Origin: Burkholderia mayonis
GTDB taxonomy: Bacteria > Pseudomonadota > Gammaproteobacteria > Burkholderiales > Burkholderiaceae
DNA: 64,000 nucleotides
Direction: 5' to 3'
Assembly (NCBI RefSeq): GCF_001523745.2
Contig: NZ_CP013386.1
Location: 806,001-870,000 of the forward strand
The position numbers and the translations under genes are program-made. Shown here in pieces: positions 25,965-35,317 of the stretch. How positions within the stretch are numbered: position 1 is the stretch's first letter; every line of letters begins with the position of its first letter. A model generated the notes under the pieces. The model searched no databases. It was not told the origin of the DNA and was given only the letters and a program-made list of their open reading frames with translations.

Positions 25965-27176
25965 CTAAGGGCCCGATGCACCCGTCGCGCTCAGCCGGCC
26001 GGTACCGGTACCAGGCCGCTCGCGGCGCTCGGGCGAACGTTCGGCGTGTCCGGCGACGACGACGAACATCAACAGCGTGAGCCACAGCATGCCGTATAGC
26101 GCGTGGAACTTGAAGAGCAGGAGCGGCAGCAGATACAGCAGGTAGCGTCGGCGGCCGCGCCGACGGAACAGCAGGAACAGCGTGCCGAAGAACGCGGCGA
26201 CGCCGACGATGCCGGTGCTGAACAGCAGATACACATAGAACGAACTGTCGCGCACCTGATAGCCGCGCAGATGCGTCTTGCCGACGTTGTTGCGCTCGTC
26301 CCAGAAGAGGCCGTTGCCGAACACGTCGGCGAGCGCGTCGCGCGCGCTCAGCTCGCGCAGCACGAGCGTGCGGCTGCCGACCGCGTCGTAGTCGGCGGAC
26401 TGATTCACGCGCTTGTCGTACACGCCGTACATCGCCGGCGCGATCGCGAGCGCGACGGCGACGATCACGAGCTTGATCCGGATCGACGTGCGTCCTGCGA
26501 GGAAGTGCACGCCGAACAGCAGCGCGCAGATGATGATTGCCGCGATCGAAAACGACAGCAGCGCGGTCGCGAACGCGACGATCGGCGCCGCCGTCATGCG
26601 CCGCTTCGCAAGCAGCAGCACGACGCCCGCGGGGACGACCGTCATCGCGTAGAACGACGGTTCCGAGTAGAGGCCGAGCGCGCGGATCGAGATGAGGCTG
26701 TCGCTCAGCGCTTTCGTCGCGTAGAGCGCTTCCGAATCGCTTTCGCGGATGTAGCTGTCGAAGTCGATGAAATGCCCGGAGATCAGGTAGCAGCCGAGCT
26801 GCACGACGAAGAACGCGGCGTGCACGTAGATCAGCGTTTCGCATGTCCGTTCGAGCGAGCCCATCGACAGCACGCCGCTTGCGAACAACCAGAACGCGAG
26901 CGCAATGTAGGTTTCGATCAGCACGAACTTGACGTAGAAGTTCGCGTAGAAATCGCCGAATGCGGACACGATGAATGCGACGCTCACGCTGAGCATCCAG
27001 TACGCGGCGATGGCGGGTAGACGGCGTTGGCGCGCGAACAGCGTCGGCGCGCGGAACAGTGCGAGGATGGCGAGCAGCGCATAGGCCGCGAAGGTTGCGC
27101 GCACGCTGAACGCGTTCAGCGAGAAGAAGCAGGCGCTGGCGGCGAAGAGCAGGGTGGGAACGCTCGTGCGTCGCAT
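25965..27176 (-). CDS. O-antigen polymerase/ligase-like membrane protein (Wzy candidate)
   Basis: 403 residues with about ten to twelve TM helices and a long periplasmic loop (about residues 245-300: DKRVNQSADYDAVGSRTLVL) typical of Wzy/WaaL proteins. Within this loop GSRTLVLRELSARDALADVF is followed by GNGLFWDERNN, similar to Wzy_C-type sequences (FGNG pattern). The start is set at 27176 (MRRTSVPTLLFAASACFF) because of CGGAGT 8 bp upstream; the frame is open further back but without protein character. It probably polymerises the lipid-linked repeat of the exopolysaccharide made by the plus-strand operon from 30182. Confidence 0.8.
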   Translation of the reverse strand: MRRTSVPTLLFAASACFFSLNAFSVRATFAAYALLAILALFRAPTLFARQRRLPAIAAYWMLSVSVAFIVSAFGDFYANFYVKFVLIETYIALAFWLFASGVLSMGSLERTCETLIYVHAAFFVVQLGCYLISGHFIDFDSYIRESDSEALYATKALSDSLISIRALGLYSEPSFYAMTVVPAGVVLLLAKRRMTAAPIVAFATALLSFSIAAIIICALLFGVHFLAGRTSIRIKLVIVAVALAIAPAMYGVYDKRVNQSADYDAVGSRTLVLRELSARDALADVFGNGLFWDERNNVGKTHLRGYQVRDSSFYVYLLFSTGIVGVAAFFGTLFLLFRRRGRRRYLLYLLPLLLFKFHALYGMLWLTLLMFVVVAGHAERSPERRERPGTGTGRLSATGASGP

Positions 27177-27548
27177 GGAAACTCCGTGGTTCGTGAGCGG
27201 CGCGCGCATCCCCGAACTGCGTCGCTCGAAGGTGGCGCGTCGAACGCGCGTGCGCCGTGCGGCGAGCTGCCGAAGCGAGGCCGTCGGCACGCACGCACTC
27301 GGTGCGGACGCTGCGCCGCTCCGCGTGCCGCCGACGCCTGGCGCGCGCGTCTTCCGCGTGCGTCTTCATATGCGTCGTACGTCGACGGCGGGCTTTGCAT
27401 GACGTGCGAAATACGTCGTCGTCCCGCTTCGGGCATCGATGCGGCGCGGTGCCTGGGAGTATAGCGATGCGTGCGACGGCGCAAGCGCGACTGTCCGATC
27501 GAGACAGGGTTTTGGCGATCGGCGCCTAGCCTTGGGCGCAGCCGCCAG
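27177..27548. other. Leader/intergenic stretch upstream of the polymerase gene
   Basis: 372 bp between PAP2 and the Wzy-like gene. No coding potential that I trust. A minus-strand TATACT at 27458-27463 is the best -10 for the polymerase-sialidase pair; the resulting leader would be about 270 nt, long for a simple promoter. No clear terminator for the PAP2 gene is seen. Confidence 0.5.
27458..27463 (-). promoter_or_regulatory. Candidate -10 element for the wzy-like/sialidase-like pair
   Basis: The minus strand reads TATACT here, with a weak upstream -35-like GCTTGC at 17 bp. It is the only good -10 in the gap. The predicted start of transcription lies about 275 bp before the ATG at 27176. Confidence 0.35.
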
Positions 27549-28130
27549 TCACCATGGGAGTTGACGGCACAGGAACGGCGAATACAGCTCGATCGCCGAC
27601 TGAATCGGCGCGTGCCTGCCGTAGGCAATGGCCAGCACTGCCAGCATCGAAACCGACGCATAAGGCCGCAAGCGTGGCGCTATGGCCGGCGTCCCTTTCC
27701 AACACACGAACGACAGCGTGACGAGCGTGCCGACTGCCCAGCCGGCGATCACTTCGGACGCCGTATGCGCTTCGTCGAACACGCGCGCCGTGCCGATCAG
27801 CGCGGCGAGCGCGAGACCCACCGTCAGCGCGATGTCCGTGCGCACCCATTGCAGGCCGAGCAGGAGCGCCATCGGCCACACCGCCGATGCGAGCATCGTG
27901 TGGCCGCTGACGACGCGGAAGTCGATCGCGCGAATCTGCACGCCGCAGCCCGCATAGAGGATCTTCGTCAATCCGACGACGAGCATGCCCGCCGCGAGCA
28001 ACGCGAGCCACGACATCGCGTGGCGCCGCTCGGGCGACGAGCGGACGAGGCACGCGCAGCAGACGGCGGAAAGAGGAAGAGTCAAGGCGGCATCGCCGAG
28101 ATCGCTGATGGCAGACCACATTGCTTGCAT
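27549..28130 (-). CDS. PAP2-family membrane phosphatase
   Basis: 193 residues with about five TM segments. The PAP2 motifs are recognisable: K in LTKILYAGC (motif 1 region), VSGHTML (motif 2, catalytic His) and DEAHTASEVIAGW (motif 3, His with Glu in place of the usual Asp). Such enzymes dephosphorylate lipid pyrophosphates, notably undecaprenyl pyrophosphate released when polysaccharide repeats are polymerised. It lies within the exopolysaccharide cluster, opposite to the regulator gene, which suits a carrier-recycling role. An ATG at 28121 would also be possible. A TACAAT element at 28152-28157 on the minus strand is a likely -10, giving a short leader. Confidence 0.78.
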   Translation of the reverse strand: MQAMWSAISDLGDAALTLPLSAVCCACLVRSSPERRHAMSWLALLAAGMLVVGLTKILYAGCGVQIRAIDFRVVSGHTMLASAVWPMALLLGLQWVRTDIALTVGLALAALIGTARVFDEAHTASEVIAGWAVGTLVTLSFVCWKGTPAIAPRLRPYASVSMLAVLAIAYGRHAPIQSAIELYSPFLCRQLPW

Positions 28131-28914
28131 TCGCTTGGGAAAAAACGCCTTATTGTAGGGGGATCACGCGAATGACTGTAGTTTCGTGCGGCGAAAGCGC
28201 CTGCAGTGGCCGCATTGTTCGATTGGTGCACATCGTGCTAATTCGCGCGTGTGACGCACCGTAGCGGGTGTAAATGAAATTACCGAGCCGTGACGACCGA
28301 GCCCATTGTGTTCGATGTGAAATTTGCTTCGGCCGTCGATTATCGAAAAGCATGAGATCGATATCGAAAAAATACACAACGGTGATTGGCGGACTGGTAA
28401 TGAAAGATCAATTCTAAATGTAAAAAAACATGCGATATGGGGACAAATTCGATAAAGTCGGCGCCGCGGCGACGTATGCGGCGTACTTCCCGGCGCGCGA
28501 TGCCGTCATATTCCTCCGACACGAAATAACCACGCGGCGCGGTGACGGAAGGCCGCGAAAGTGGCGGACCTGCAGATCCATCGAGCCCGAACGACACGTC
28601 TGATTCGCCCGGACGGCGGTGTGGCGCAGCATCCGCGGTGTCCGCGCTTATCCGTCGTCTTTATCGGCAGCTTAGGATGCCGACGATGGTTCGGTTGCCG
28701 AAAGATTGTCCGAAATCGACTGGCCCGCAAGCGCCTTTCGGATCGAAGTTCGCACCAACTCGAATTGACGCGACGGATAAATGGCGGAATCGGCATCCAG
28801 ATTTAATCCGCCAACATTGCATCGTAATCAGACAGAAAGGTTGTTGCATCTATTTGAAGGAATATGATGCGCTGCAGAATGGACATTGCTGAATGAGTGG
28901 AAAGGGCCGGCGGG
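28131..28914. promoter_or_regulatory. Long AT-richer divergent region between the PAP2 gene and the AraC-family regulator
   Basis: 784 bp, noticeably richer in A/T than the flanking genes (for example 28310-28440). No convincing gene. It should hold the regulator's own promoter and probably binding sites for regulation of the exopolysaccharide cluster. On the minus strand TACAAT at 28152-28157 serves the PAP2 gene. I see no clear long repeats. Confidence 0.5.
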
Positions 28915-29964
28915 ATGGAATGCGCGTTCAACATTGGTCGGATGGGAGCACACGTGAGTCGTGGTGCAGCTTTCGGAGGCGTGTGCTACCGAAAAGGAAT
29001 CGCTGTCGTCTTGTTTGAGGGCTTTTCGTTGATGCAGGCGGGCCGCATGGCGGAAATATTCAATTTCGCCAATCGCATTCGACATGCCGGTGCGGATCCC
29101 AGCAGCGATTACGAGATGCTGCTGCTGTCGGCGAAGGGCGGCGCGGTGTATTCGTCGTCCGGCATACCTGTCTGGACCCGGCCGCTGCATGAGTGCGCGA
29201 TCGAAAGCGTGCATGCGATCTTCGCGATCGGCGAGCCGGATGCGGTCGATCGCGACGACGAGAAGGTATCCGATTGGTTGCGTTGCGCGCGTGCCCATAT
29301 CGGAGCCTCGGGCCGCACGAAGCGCTTGATGGGACTCGTGAACCGAGAGCGCGGCGACGCGGCGGCGGACGACCTGTCGATCGACGCGATGCTCTCCGGC
29401 GCCGCTTCGTCCGGAAAATCCCGTCCGACGGCGGCGGAGCGCGCGGCATTCTCGGCCGCACTGGCGATCATTCGGCACGATTGCGGCGATGGCCCCGCGC
29501 ACGAAGTCGCGGAGTGCCTGTGTCCGGCGATGAACGCACGGCCAGCCGAGCCGGCATTTGCGTCGCGCGAGGCGCGTGCGAGCAAACTGATTCGCACGTC
29601 AGTCCAGCAACTGCGCGACAACAGTGCAAACCGCATTTCGATCGCCGACACCGCGCATGCGGCGGCGATGAGCGAGCGAAATTTCTTGAGGCGCTTCAAG
29701 CAGGAGATCGGCGTGACGCCGTCGGAGTTCGTGCAGAGAGTCCGGCTCGAACACGCACGCCACATGCTCGTGCACACCGATCTTCCGGTCGACAAGATTG
29801 CGCGGCGCACCGGTCTCGGCAGCGGCGATCGACTGGCGAAGCTGTTTCGCCAGCATCTGTCGATGTCGCCGACCGAATATCGCGCGATTGAGCGCAGCCG
29901 CGGCTTGGACGCGGATCTTGCATGCGCCGACTTTGTCTCGCACCTGAGCAGGTCGGTTTCATAA
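28915..29964 (+). CDS. GlxA-type AraC family transcriptional regulator
   Basis: 349 residues. The N-terminal DJ-1/PfpI-like (GATase1-like) domain spans about 20-200 (IAVVLFEGFSLMQAGRMAEI, LLLSAKGGAVYSSSG). Two AraC helix-turn-helix units follow (about 240-340): IADTAHAAAMSERNFLRRFK and VDKIARRTGLGSGDRLAKLF, with the conserved GVTPSEFVQRVRLEHARHML between them and MSPTEYR at the end. The start at 28915 has AAAGGG nine bases upstream; a GTG at 28897 gives six extra residues. Located at the head of the exopolysaccharide operon and after a 784-bp control region, it probably regulates these genes, though the signal is unknown. Confidence 0.85.
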   Translation: MECAFNIGRMGAHVSRGAAFGGVCYRKGIAVVLFEGFSLMQAGRMAEIFNFANRIRHAGADPSSDYEMLLLSAKGGAVYSSSGIPVWTRPLHECAIESVHAIFAIGEPDAVDRDDEKVSDWLRCARAHIGASGRTKRLMGLVNRERGDAAADDLSIDAMLSGAASSGKSRPTAAERAAFSAALAIIRHDCGDGPAHEVAECLCPAMNARPAEPAFASREARASKLIRTSVQQLRDNSANRISIADTAHAAAMSERNFLRRFKQEIGVTPSEFVQRVRLEHARHMLVHTDLPVDKIARRTGLGSGDRLAKLFRQHLSMSPTEYRAIERSRGLDADLACADFVSHLSRSVS

Positions 29965-30181
29965 CGAGCGGTACGCCGCGTCCGTCGCTTCGTCCCCAAC
30001 CCGCGTTTCACCGCACTCGCGTTCGAAGCCGCGGGCGACGCTCGATCGATTTCGGGCGATGAAGGCCGGACCTCTGTCAATTCGGATTCATCGATGAGGC
30101 GATGTGCGAGACGCGCGAACATCGGGCATGAATGTAGAAGTACGAAGCAAATTATTGACGAAGCGCAATTGAGGTTCACCT

Positions 30182-31249
30182 ATGCCAGCGATATTTCCCC
30201 GAGTCGTCGACATTGCATTGATCGTAATCGGCGCGTTCCTCCCGATTCTGATCGAGGCGTCCGGCAGTTCGCACGCGCAGATCTTCGACGGATCGCTGGT
30301 GGCGTTTGCCGCCGCGCTGTCGCTGTCGGTTTTTCCCGCGTGCGGGATCTACGAGACGTCGAAGCGACGCTCGCCGGTGCATCTGATCAGCCGCACCGCA
30401 CTCGCCTGGCTCGTCGTGCAGGGCGGCACCGTTGCGCTGCTATACGTGCTGCGCCGTGCGCAGATCCTGTCGAGCGCGTGGTTCATGTACTGGACGGTGA
30501 CGAGCGGCATCGGGCTGCTGATCTTTCGCGCGGTCACGCTCGCGATCTTCGGCCTTGTCGAGCGCGCGAGCCACAAGGTGAAGGCCGCGACGTTCGACCA
30601 GATGGGGCACGTCGCGCAACGCATGAGGACGTCGGGCGTCGCGAAGCGGATCATCAAGCGTGCGTTCGACGTCACCGCGGCGTCGTGCCTGATCGCCGTG
30701 CTGTCGCCCGTGCTTGCCGTGATCGCGTTTCTCGTCAAGCGCGACGGCGGGCCGGCCATGTTCGGACATGTGCGGATCGGTCGAGACGGCTGCCGCTTCA
30801 AGTGCCTGAAGTTTCGCTCGATGGTGATGAACGCGGACGCCGTGCTGAAGGCGCTGCTCGAGCGCGATCCGCAGGCGCGCGCGGAGTGGGAGCGTGAATT
30901 CAAGTTGAAGCACGACGTGCGGATCACGCGGATCGGCCGCTTCCTGCGTCGCAGCAGTCTCGACGAGCTGCCTCAATTACTGAACGTCGTGAGGGGTGAG
31001 ATGAGTCTCGTCGGGCCGCGACCGATCGTCGAGGCCGAGCTTCCGCGCTACGGCGACGACGTTCGCTATTACCTCGCGGCGAAGCCCGGCATGACGGGGC
31101 TGTGGCAGGTAAGCGGCCGCAACGACACCGATTACGCGACACGCGTTTCGCTCGACGTGTCGTACGTGAAGGAATGGTCGCTTCGCCGCGACCTGTACAT
31201 CCTGTTGAAGACGGTCAACGTGGTCCTGCGCGGATCGGGCGCGTATTGA
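30182..31249 (+). CDS. Undecaprenyl-phosphate sugar-1-phosphate transferase, short form (initiating transferase)
   Basis: 355 residues of the WbaP/WcaJ family. There are four N-terminal TM helices (to about residue 125), a short linker, a fifth membrane helix (VTAASCLIAVLSPVLAVIAF) and the catalytic bacterial sugar transferase domain: KCLKFRSMVMNAD, RFLRRSSLDELPQL, MSLVGPRPIVEAEL, AAKPGMTGLWQVSGR. The usual nucleotide-binding-fold domain between TM4 and TM5 in long members (about 460 residues) is absent, replaced by about 30 residues. It starts exopolysaccharide synthesis by placing a sugar phosphate, likely Gal-1-P or Glc-1-P, on undecaprenyl phosphate. It is the first gene of the large plus-strand operon. 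Confidence 0.9.
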   Translation: MPAIFPRVVDIALIVIGAFLPILIEASGSSHAQIFDGSLVAFAAALSLSVFPACGIYETSKRRSPVHLISRTALAWLVVQGGTVALLYVLRRAQILSSAWFMYWTVTSGIGLLIFRAVTLAIFGLVERASHKVKAATFDQMGHVAQRMRTSGVAKRIIKRAFDVTAASCLIAVLSPVLAVIAFLVKRDGGPAMFGHVRIGRDGCRFKCLKFRSMVMNADAVLKALLERDPQARAEWEREFKLKHDVRITRIGRFLRRSSLDELPQLLNVVRGEMSLVGPRPIVEAELPRYGDDVRYYLAAKPGMTGLWQVSGRNDTDYATRVSLDVSYVKEWSLRRDLYILLKTVNVVLRGSGAY

Positions 31250-31313
31250 GCGCCTTGCGCACGATGATCGGCGGCCGGAACAGGCCAGAACCAGAAAGTG
31301 GATCGAGGTATAG

Positions 31314-32507
31314 ATGGGTAGTCTGGGGGAAGCCGGCGGCGACGTGCCGCCGAGGCGCACGTACGGCGCACGCGTGCGTTTGTTGACGATGTGGGTGCCG
31401 TTATGCGCGGCGCTCGGTGCATGCGGCATCGCGCCCGGCATGCGGATGAAGCAGCCGCCGAACGTGCCGGTATCGAGCGCGGCAGCGGGCGCGCCGGCCG
31501 AGGCCGGCCGCGAGCCGCACGGCGAGCAGTTGCCGATTCCGATTACCGACATCGACCTGAATCTGATCCGGACGCTGCGCGATACGCAGCGCGGCGCGCA
31601 AGCCGCGCCCGATCTCGCGTCGCCGGTGTCCGGCTACACGATCGGGCGCGGCGACGTGCTGCAGATCACGGTCTGGGATCATCCCGAGCTCGCGGCGGCG
31701 CTCGGCACGCAGCAGCAGACGACCGCGCGCGCGGCCGACGCGCCGGCGGGCTTCGTGGTCGATCAGGACGGCACGCTTCAGTATCCGTACGTGGGACGCC
31801 TCGCCGTCGCGGGTCTCAAGCCCGAGCAGGTCCAGGCGCGGCTCGCGCGCAAGCTCGCGGAGACGTTCCGCGACCCGCAGGTGACGGTGCGCGTCGCGTC
31901 GTTCCGCGCGAAGCAGGTCTACATCGAAGGCGAAGTGCGTACGCCGGGCTCGCAGCCGCTCAACGACATTCCGATGACGCTGTACGATGCAGTGGGTCGC
32001 GCCGGCGGCTTCTCGGCGAGCGCGGACCAGAGCCGCGTGATCCTTGTGCGCAACGGCGTCGAGCAGCGGATCGATCTGTCGGGCGCCGCGCAAGGGACCC
32101 ATGCGCCGCGAGTCGTCCTCAAGGACGGCGACCTGCTGCGCATCCCGCCGCGCGACGAGAGCGGCGTGTTCGTGATGGGCGAAGTCAACAAGCCGGTTAC
32201 CGCGCTGCCGATGCGCAACGGCCGGCTGACGCTGAGCGAGGCGCTGTCGCAGGCGGGCAGCCTGAACGCGTCGACGGCCGATGCGGCGCAGATGTACGTG
32301 ATCCGCGGCTCGCTCGATGCGAAGCCGCACGTCTACCGGCTCGACGCGAGTTCGCCCGTTGCGATGGTGCTCGCGAACCAGTTCGAGCTGGAGCCGAAGG
32401 ACATCGTCTACGTCGACGGCAACGGTCTCGTCCGGTTCAGCCGCGTGCTCAGCCTGCTGCTGCCGGCGATCAACGCCGGCCTGACCGCGGCGGTCGTGAC
32501 CAAATGA
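31314..32507 (+). CDS. wza: Outer-membrane polysaccharide export lipoprotein
   Basis: 397 residues. The signal peptide carries a lipobox (CAALGAC, about residue 37). The Poly_export domain begins [20 protein letters not shown] and is followed by two SLBB units ([35 protein letters not shown]) and a C-terminal amphipathic helix region. Wza octamers form the channel through which the polymer leaves. ATG 31314 has GAGG 7 bp upstream (ATCGAGGTATAG). It overlaps wzb by 4 bp and forms the usual wza-wzb-wzc export/regulation set. Confidence 0.92.
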   Translation: MGSLGEAGGDVPPRRTYGARVRLLTMWVPLCAALGACGIAPGMRMKQPPNVPVSSAAAGAPAEAGREPHGEQLPIPITDIDLNLIRTLRDTQRGAQAAPDLASPVSGYTIGRGDVLQITVWDHPELAAALGTQQQTTARAADAPAGFVVDQDGTLQYPYVGRLAVAGLKPEQVQARLARKLAETFRDPQVTVRVASFRAKQVYIEGEVRTPGSQPLNDIPMTLYDAVGRAGGFSASADQSRVILVRNGVEQRIDLSGAAQGTHAPRVVLKDGDLLRIPPRDESGVFVMGEVNKPVTALPMRNGRLTLSEALSQAGSLNASTADAAQMYVIRGSLDAKPHVYRLDASSPVAMVLANQFELEPKDIVYVDGNGLVRFSRVLSLLLPAINAGLTAAVVTK

Positions 32508-32938
32508 TCGAATCGATTCTCGTCGTCTGCGAAGGCAATCTCTGCCGCAGCCCGATGGCGGCCGCGTTCTTTGCCGCGGCGCTGCCGGGCCGCACGGTTA
32601 CGTCGGCGGGCTTCAACGCGCTCGTCGGCATGCCGGCCGCGCCGCTCGCGCAGGACGTGATGCGCGAGCGCGGCATCGATCTCTCCGCGCATCGCGCGCA
32701 GCAGCTCGGCCGCGCGCAATGCGCTTCGGCGGATCTGATTCTCGTGATGGACCGCGGTCAGCGCCGGCTCGTCGAGGATCAGTATCCGCTTGCGCGCGGC
32801 AAGGTGTTTCGCATCGGCGAGCACGAGAACTTCGATGTACGCGATCCCTATCGTCAACCGCGCTTCGTGTTCGAGCGTTCCGCACGGCTCATCGAGCTCG
32901 GCGTGAACGGCTGGCTGTCGCGGCTGCGGCTCGTGTGA
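32504..32938 (+). CDS. wzb: Low-molecular-weight protein tyrosine phosphatase
   Basis: 144 residues. The P-loop is [13 protein letters not shown] (C-x5-R-S), with the catalytic acid in DPYRQP near the C-terminus. Wzb-type phosphatases dephosphorylate the tyrosine-rich tail of Wzc and thereby allow cycles of polymerisation and export. The start is the ATG overlapping the wza TGA (ATGA at 32504). Length and motifs are those of a complete enzyme. Confidence 0.95.
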   Translation: MIESILVVCEGNLCRSPMAAAFFAAALPGRTVTSAGFNALVGMPAAPLAQDVMRERGIDLSAHRAQQLGRAQCASADLILVMDRGQRRLVEDQYPLARGKVFRIGEHENFDVRDPYRQPRFVFERSARLIELGVNGWLSRLRLV

Positions 32939-32983
32939 ACGACCGCGCGCACGCGCGGAACCGAATCCCCAAGATCCCGATAC

Positions 32984-35224
32984 ATGAATTCCAATCCATC
33001 CGGTACACAAGCGCCCGCCGAGGGCGACGGCGATACGGATTTCATCGCCATTCTCGACATCCTGATCGAAAGCCGATGGCTGATCGCCGCGATCGCGTCC
33101 GGCTGTCTCGTCATCGGCGGCGCGTATGCGGTGCTCAGCAAGCCGGTCTATCAGGCGGACATCCTGATCCAGGTCGAGGACAGCCCCGACACGTCCGCCG
33201 CGAAAAGCCTGCTCGGCGACGTGTCGTCGCTCTTCGACGTGAAATCGTCGGCGGCGGCCGAGACGCAGATTCTCGCGTCGCGGCTCGTCGTGTCGCGCGC
33301 GGTCGACAACCTGAAGCTCTTCATCGACGCGAAGCCGAAGCGCTTCCCTGTCATCGGCAACTGGCTCGCCCGCCGCCACGAAGGACTGTCGAATCCGGGT
33401 TTCGCCGGCTTCGGCGGCTACGCGTGGGGCCAGGAGCGCATCGACGTCGCGGTGTTCGACGTGCCGCGCTCGCTCGAAGGCGATGCGTTCGAGCTGACGC
33501 TGCTCGATGGGCGCCGCTATCGGCTCGACGGCGGAGATCTCGAGCGCAGCGTCGAAGGCGTCGTCGGCAAGCTCGAACGCTTTCCGGCGGCTGGCGGGGC
33601 GATCGCGCTGCGCGTCGATTCGGTCGCCGCGAAGCCGGGCGCGACGTTCAGGCTCGTGCGCAACTCGCGGTTGCGGACGATCGAGGATCTGCAGGACAAC
33701 CTCGACGTGCAGGAGCGCGTCAAGCAATCGGACGTCGTGGTCGCGAGCCTGCGCGACATCGATCCTGAGCTCGTCAGCAGCGCGCTCAACGAGATCGGGC
33801 GGCAATACATCGCGCAGAACATCCAGCGCAAGTCGGCGGAAGCCGCGCAATCGCTCGAGTTCCTCAATGGGCAACTGCCGATGCTCAAGCAGCAACTCAC
33901 CGATTCCGAAGCACGCCTGACGAAATTGCGCGACGAGCACGGCACGGTCGATCTGACCGAAGAGGCGAAGCTCGCGCTCGCGCAATCCGCCGACGCGAAG
34001 ACGCGCCTGCTCGAGCTGCAGCAGAAGCGGCACGAGCTGCTGTCGCGCTTCACGCCGAAACACCCGGACGTCGTCGCGATCGATCGGCAGATCGCGGCGC
34101 TCGACGGCTATCGCGGCACGGCCGAGCAGCAGATCAGGCGTCTGCCGGACCTGCAGCAGCAGATCGTGCGGCTGATGCTCGACGTGAAGGTCAACACCGA
34201 TCTCTACACGGCGCTGCTGAACAACATGCAGCAGTTGCAGCTCGTGCGCGCGGGCAAGGTCGGCAACGTGAGGCTCGTCGATACGGCCGCAGTGCCCGAG
34301 GTGCCCGTCAAGCCGAAGAAGGCGTTCGTCGCGCTCGCGTCGCTGCTGCTCGGCGTGCTCGCCGGCTGCGGGACGGCGGTCGGCCGGTCGATGCTGTTCC
34401 ATGGCATCTCGGATCCGAACGAGATCGAGCGCCGCCTGGGTTTGAACGTCTATGCGACCGTGCCGCGCAGCGAACAGCAGCGGGCGTTGACCGAGCGCGC
34501 GAAGCGCAAGGAGCACGTGATGTCGCTGCTGTCCGTCGTGCATCCGGACGAGCCGGCCGTCGAAAGCCTGCGCAGCCTGCGCACGGCGCTGCAGTTCGCG
34601 ATGCTCGAAGCGAAGAACAACGTCGTCGTGATCGCGGGTCCCGCGCCCGGCGTCGGCAAGTCGTTCGTATCGGCGAATCTCGCCGCCGTCCTGACGATGG
34701 CGGGCAAGCGCGTCCTGCTGATCGACGGCGACATCCGCAAGGGGCATCTGAACGACTATCTCGGCCTCGCGCGCGGCAATGGCCTTTCCGAGCTGATCGC
34801 GGATACCGTGCGGCTCGACGACGTGCTGCATCGCGACGTGATCGACGGACTCGATTTCATCTCGACGGGCGCGATGCCGAAGAATCCGGCGGAGCTGCTG
34901 CTCAACGCGCGCGTGCCGGCGCTGATCGATGCGTTCTCGAAGCGCTACGATGTCGTCGTGATCGACTCGCCGCCCGTGCTCGCGGTGGCCGATACGGGCA
35001 TCCTCGCCGCGACGGCGGGCACCGCGTTCCTCGTCGCGCTCGCCGGCTCGACGAAGCTCGGCGAGATCGCCGAATCGACGAAACGGCTCTCGCAGAACGG
35101 CGTGCGCCTGAGCGGCGTCGTGTTCAACGGGATCAATCCGCGCCTCGGCCAGTACGGGTACGGATCGAAGTACGGCGGCTATCGCTACGTCGCGTACGAA
35201 TACGGAGCGAAGCAGGATGCGTGA
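32984..35224 (+). CDS. wzc: Tyrosine autokinase / chain-length determinant (PCP-2a)
   Basis: 746 residues. Wzz domain with TM1 near residues 36-55 (WLIAAIASGCLVIGGAYAV) and TM2 near 448-470 (VALASLLLGVLAGCGTAVG), separated by a long periplasmic coiled-coil segment. The cytoplasmic BY-kinase part has Walker A (GPAPGVGKSFVSANLA, about 553), Walker A' (VLLIDGDIRKG) and Walker B (VVVIDSPPVLAVAD). The tail contains a tyrosine cluster (QYGYGSKYGGYRYVAYEYGA) for autophosphorylation. It controls chain length and export of the Wzx/Wzy-dependent exopolysaccharide. It lies 45 bp after wzb. Confidence 0.95.
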   Translation: MNSNPSGTQAPAEGDGDTDFIAILDILIESRWLIAAIASGCLVIGGAYAVLSKPVYQADILIQVEDSPDTSAAKSLLGDVSSLFDVKSSAAAETQILASRLVVSRAVDNLKLFIDAKPKRFPVIGNWLARRHEGLSNPGFAGFGGYAWGQERIDVAVFDVPRSLEGDAFELTLLDGRRYRLDGGDLERSVEGVVGKLERFPAAGGAIALRVDSVAAKPGATFRLVRNSRLRTIEDLQDNLDVQERVKQSDVVVASLRDIDPELVSSALNEIGRQYIAQNIQRKSAEAAQSLEFLNGQLPMLKQQLTDSEARLTKLRDEHGTVDLTEEAKLALAQSADAKTRLLELQQKRHELLSRFTPKHPDVVAIDRQIAALDGYRGTAEQQIRRLPDLQQQIVRLMLDVKVNTDLYTALLNNMQQLQLVRAGKVGNVRLVDTAAVPEVPVKPKKAFVALASLLLGVLAGCGTAVGRSMLFHGISDPNEIERRLGLNVYATVPRSEQQRALTERAKRKEHVMSLLSVVHPDEPAVESLRSLRTALQFAMLEAKNNVVVIAGPAPGVGKSFVSANLAAVLTMAGKRVLLIDGDIRKGHLNDYLGLARGNGLSELIADTVRLDDVLHRDVIDGLDFISTGAMPKNPAELLLNARVPALIDAFSKRYDVVVIDSPPVLAVADTGILAATAGTAFLVALAGSTKLGEIAESTKRLSQNGVRLSGVVFNGINPRLGQYGYGSKYGGYRYVAYEYGAKQDA

Positions 35225-35317
35225 CGCCGACATGCGGGCAAGCGGATGCGATGCCGGTCGCCGTCGGGTCGGAATCGCGTGCGCATCGCACGCGTATTCG
35301 AACGAGGGGGCGCGAAG

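Noticed and set aside
27549..28119. A second minus-strand frame (27526-28119) overlapping the PAP2 gene
   Set aside because: It is a shifted shadow of the PAP2 gene, without membrane segments or motifs.
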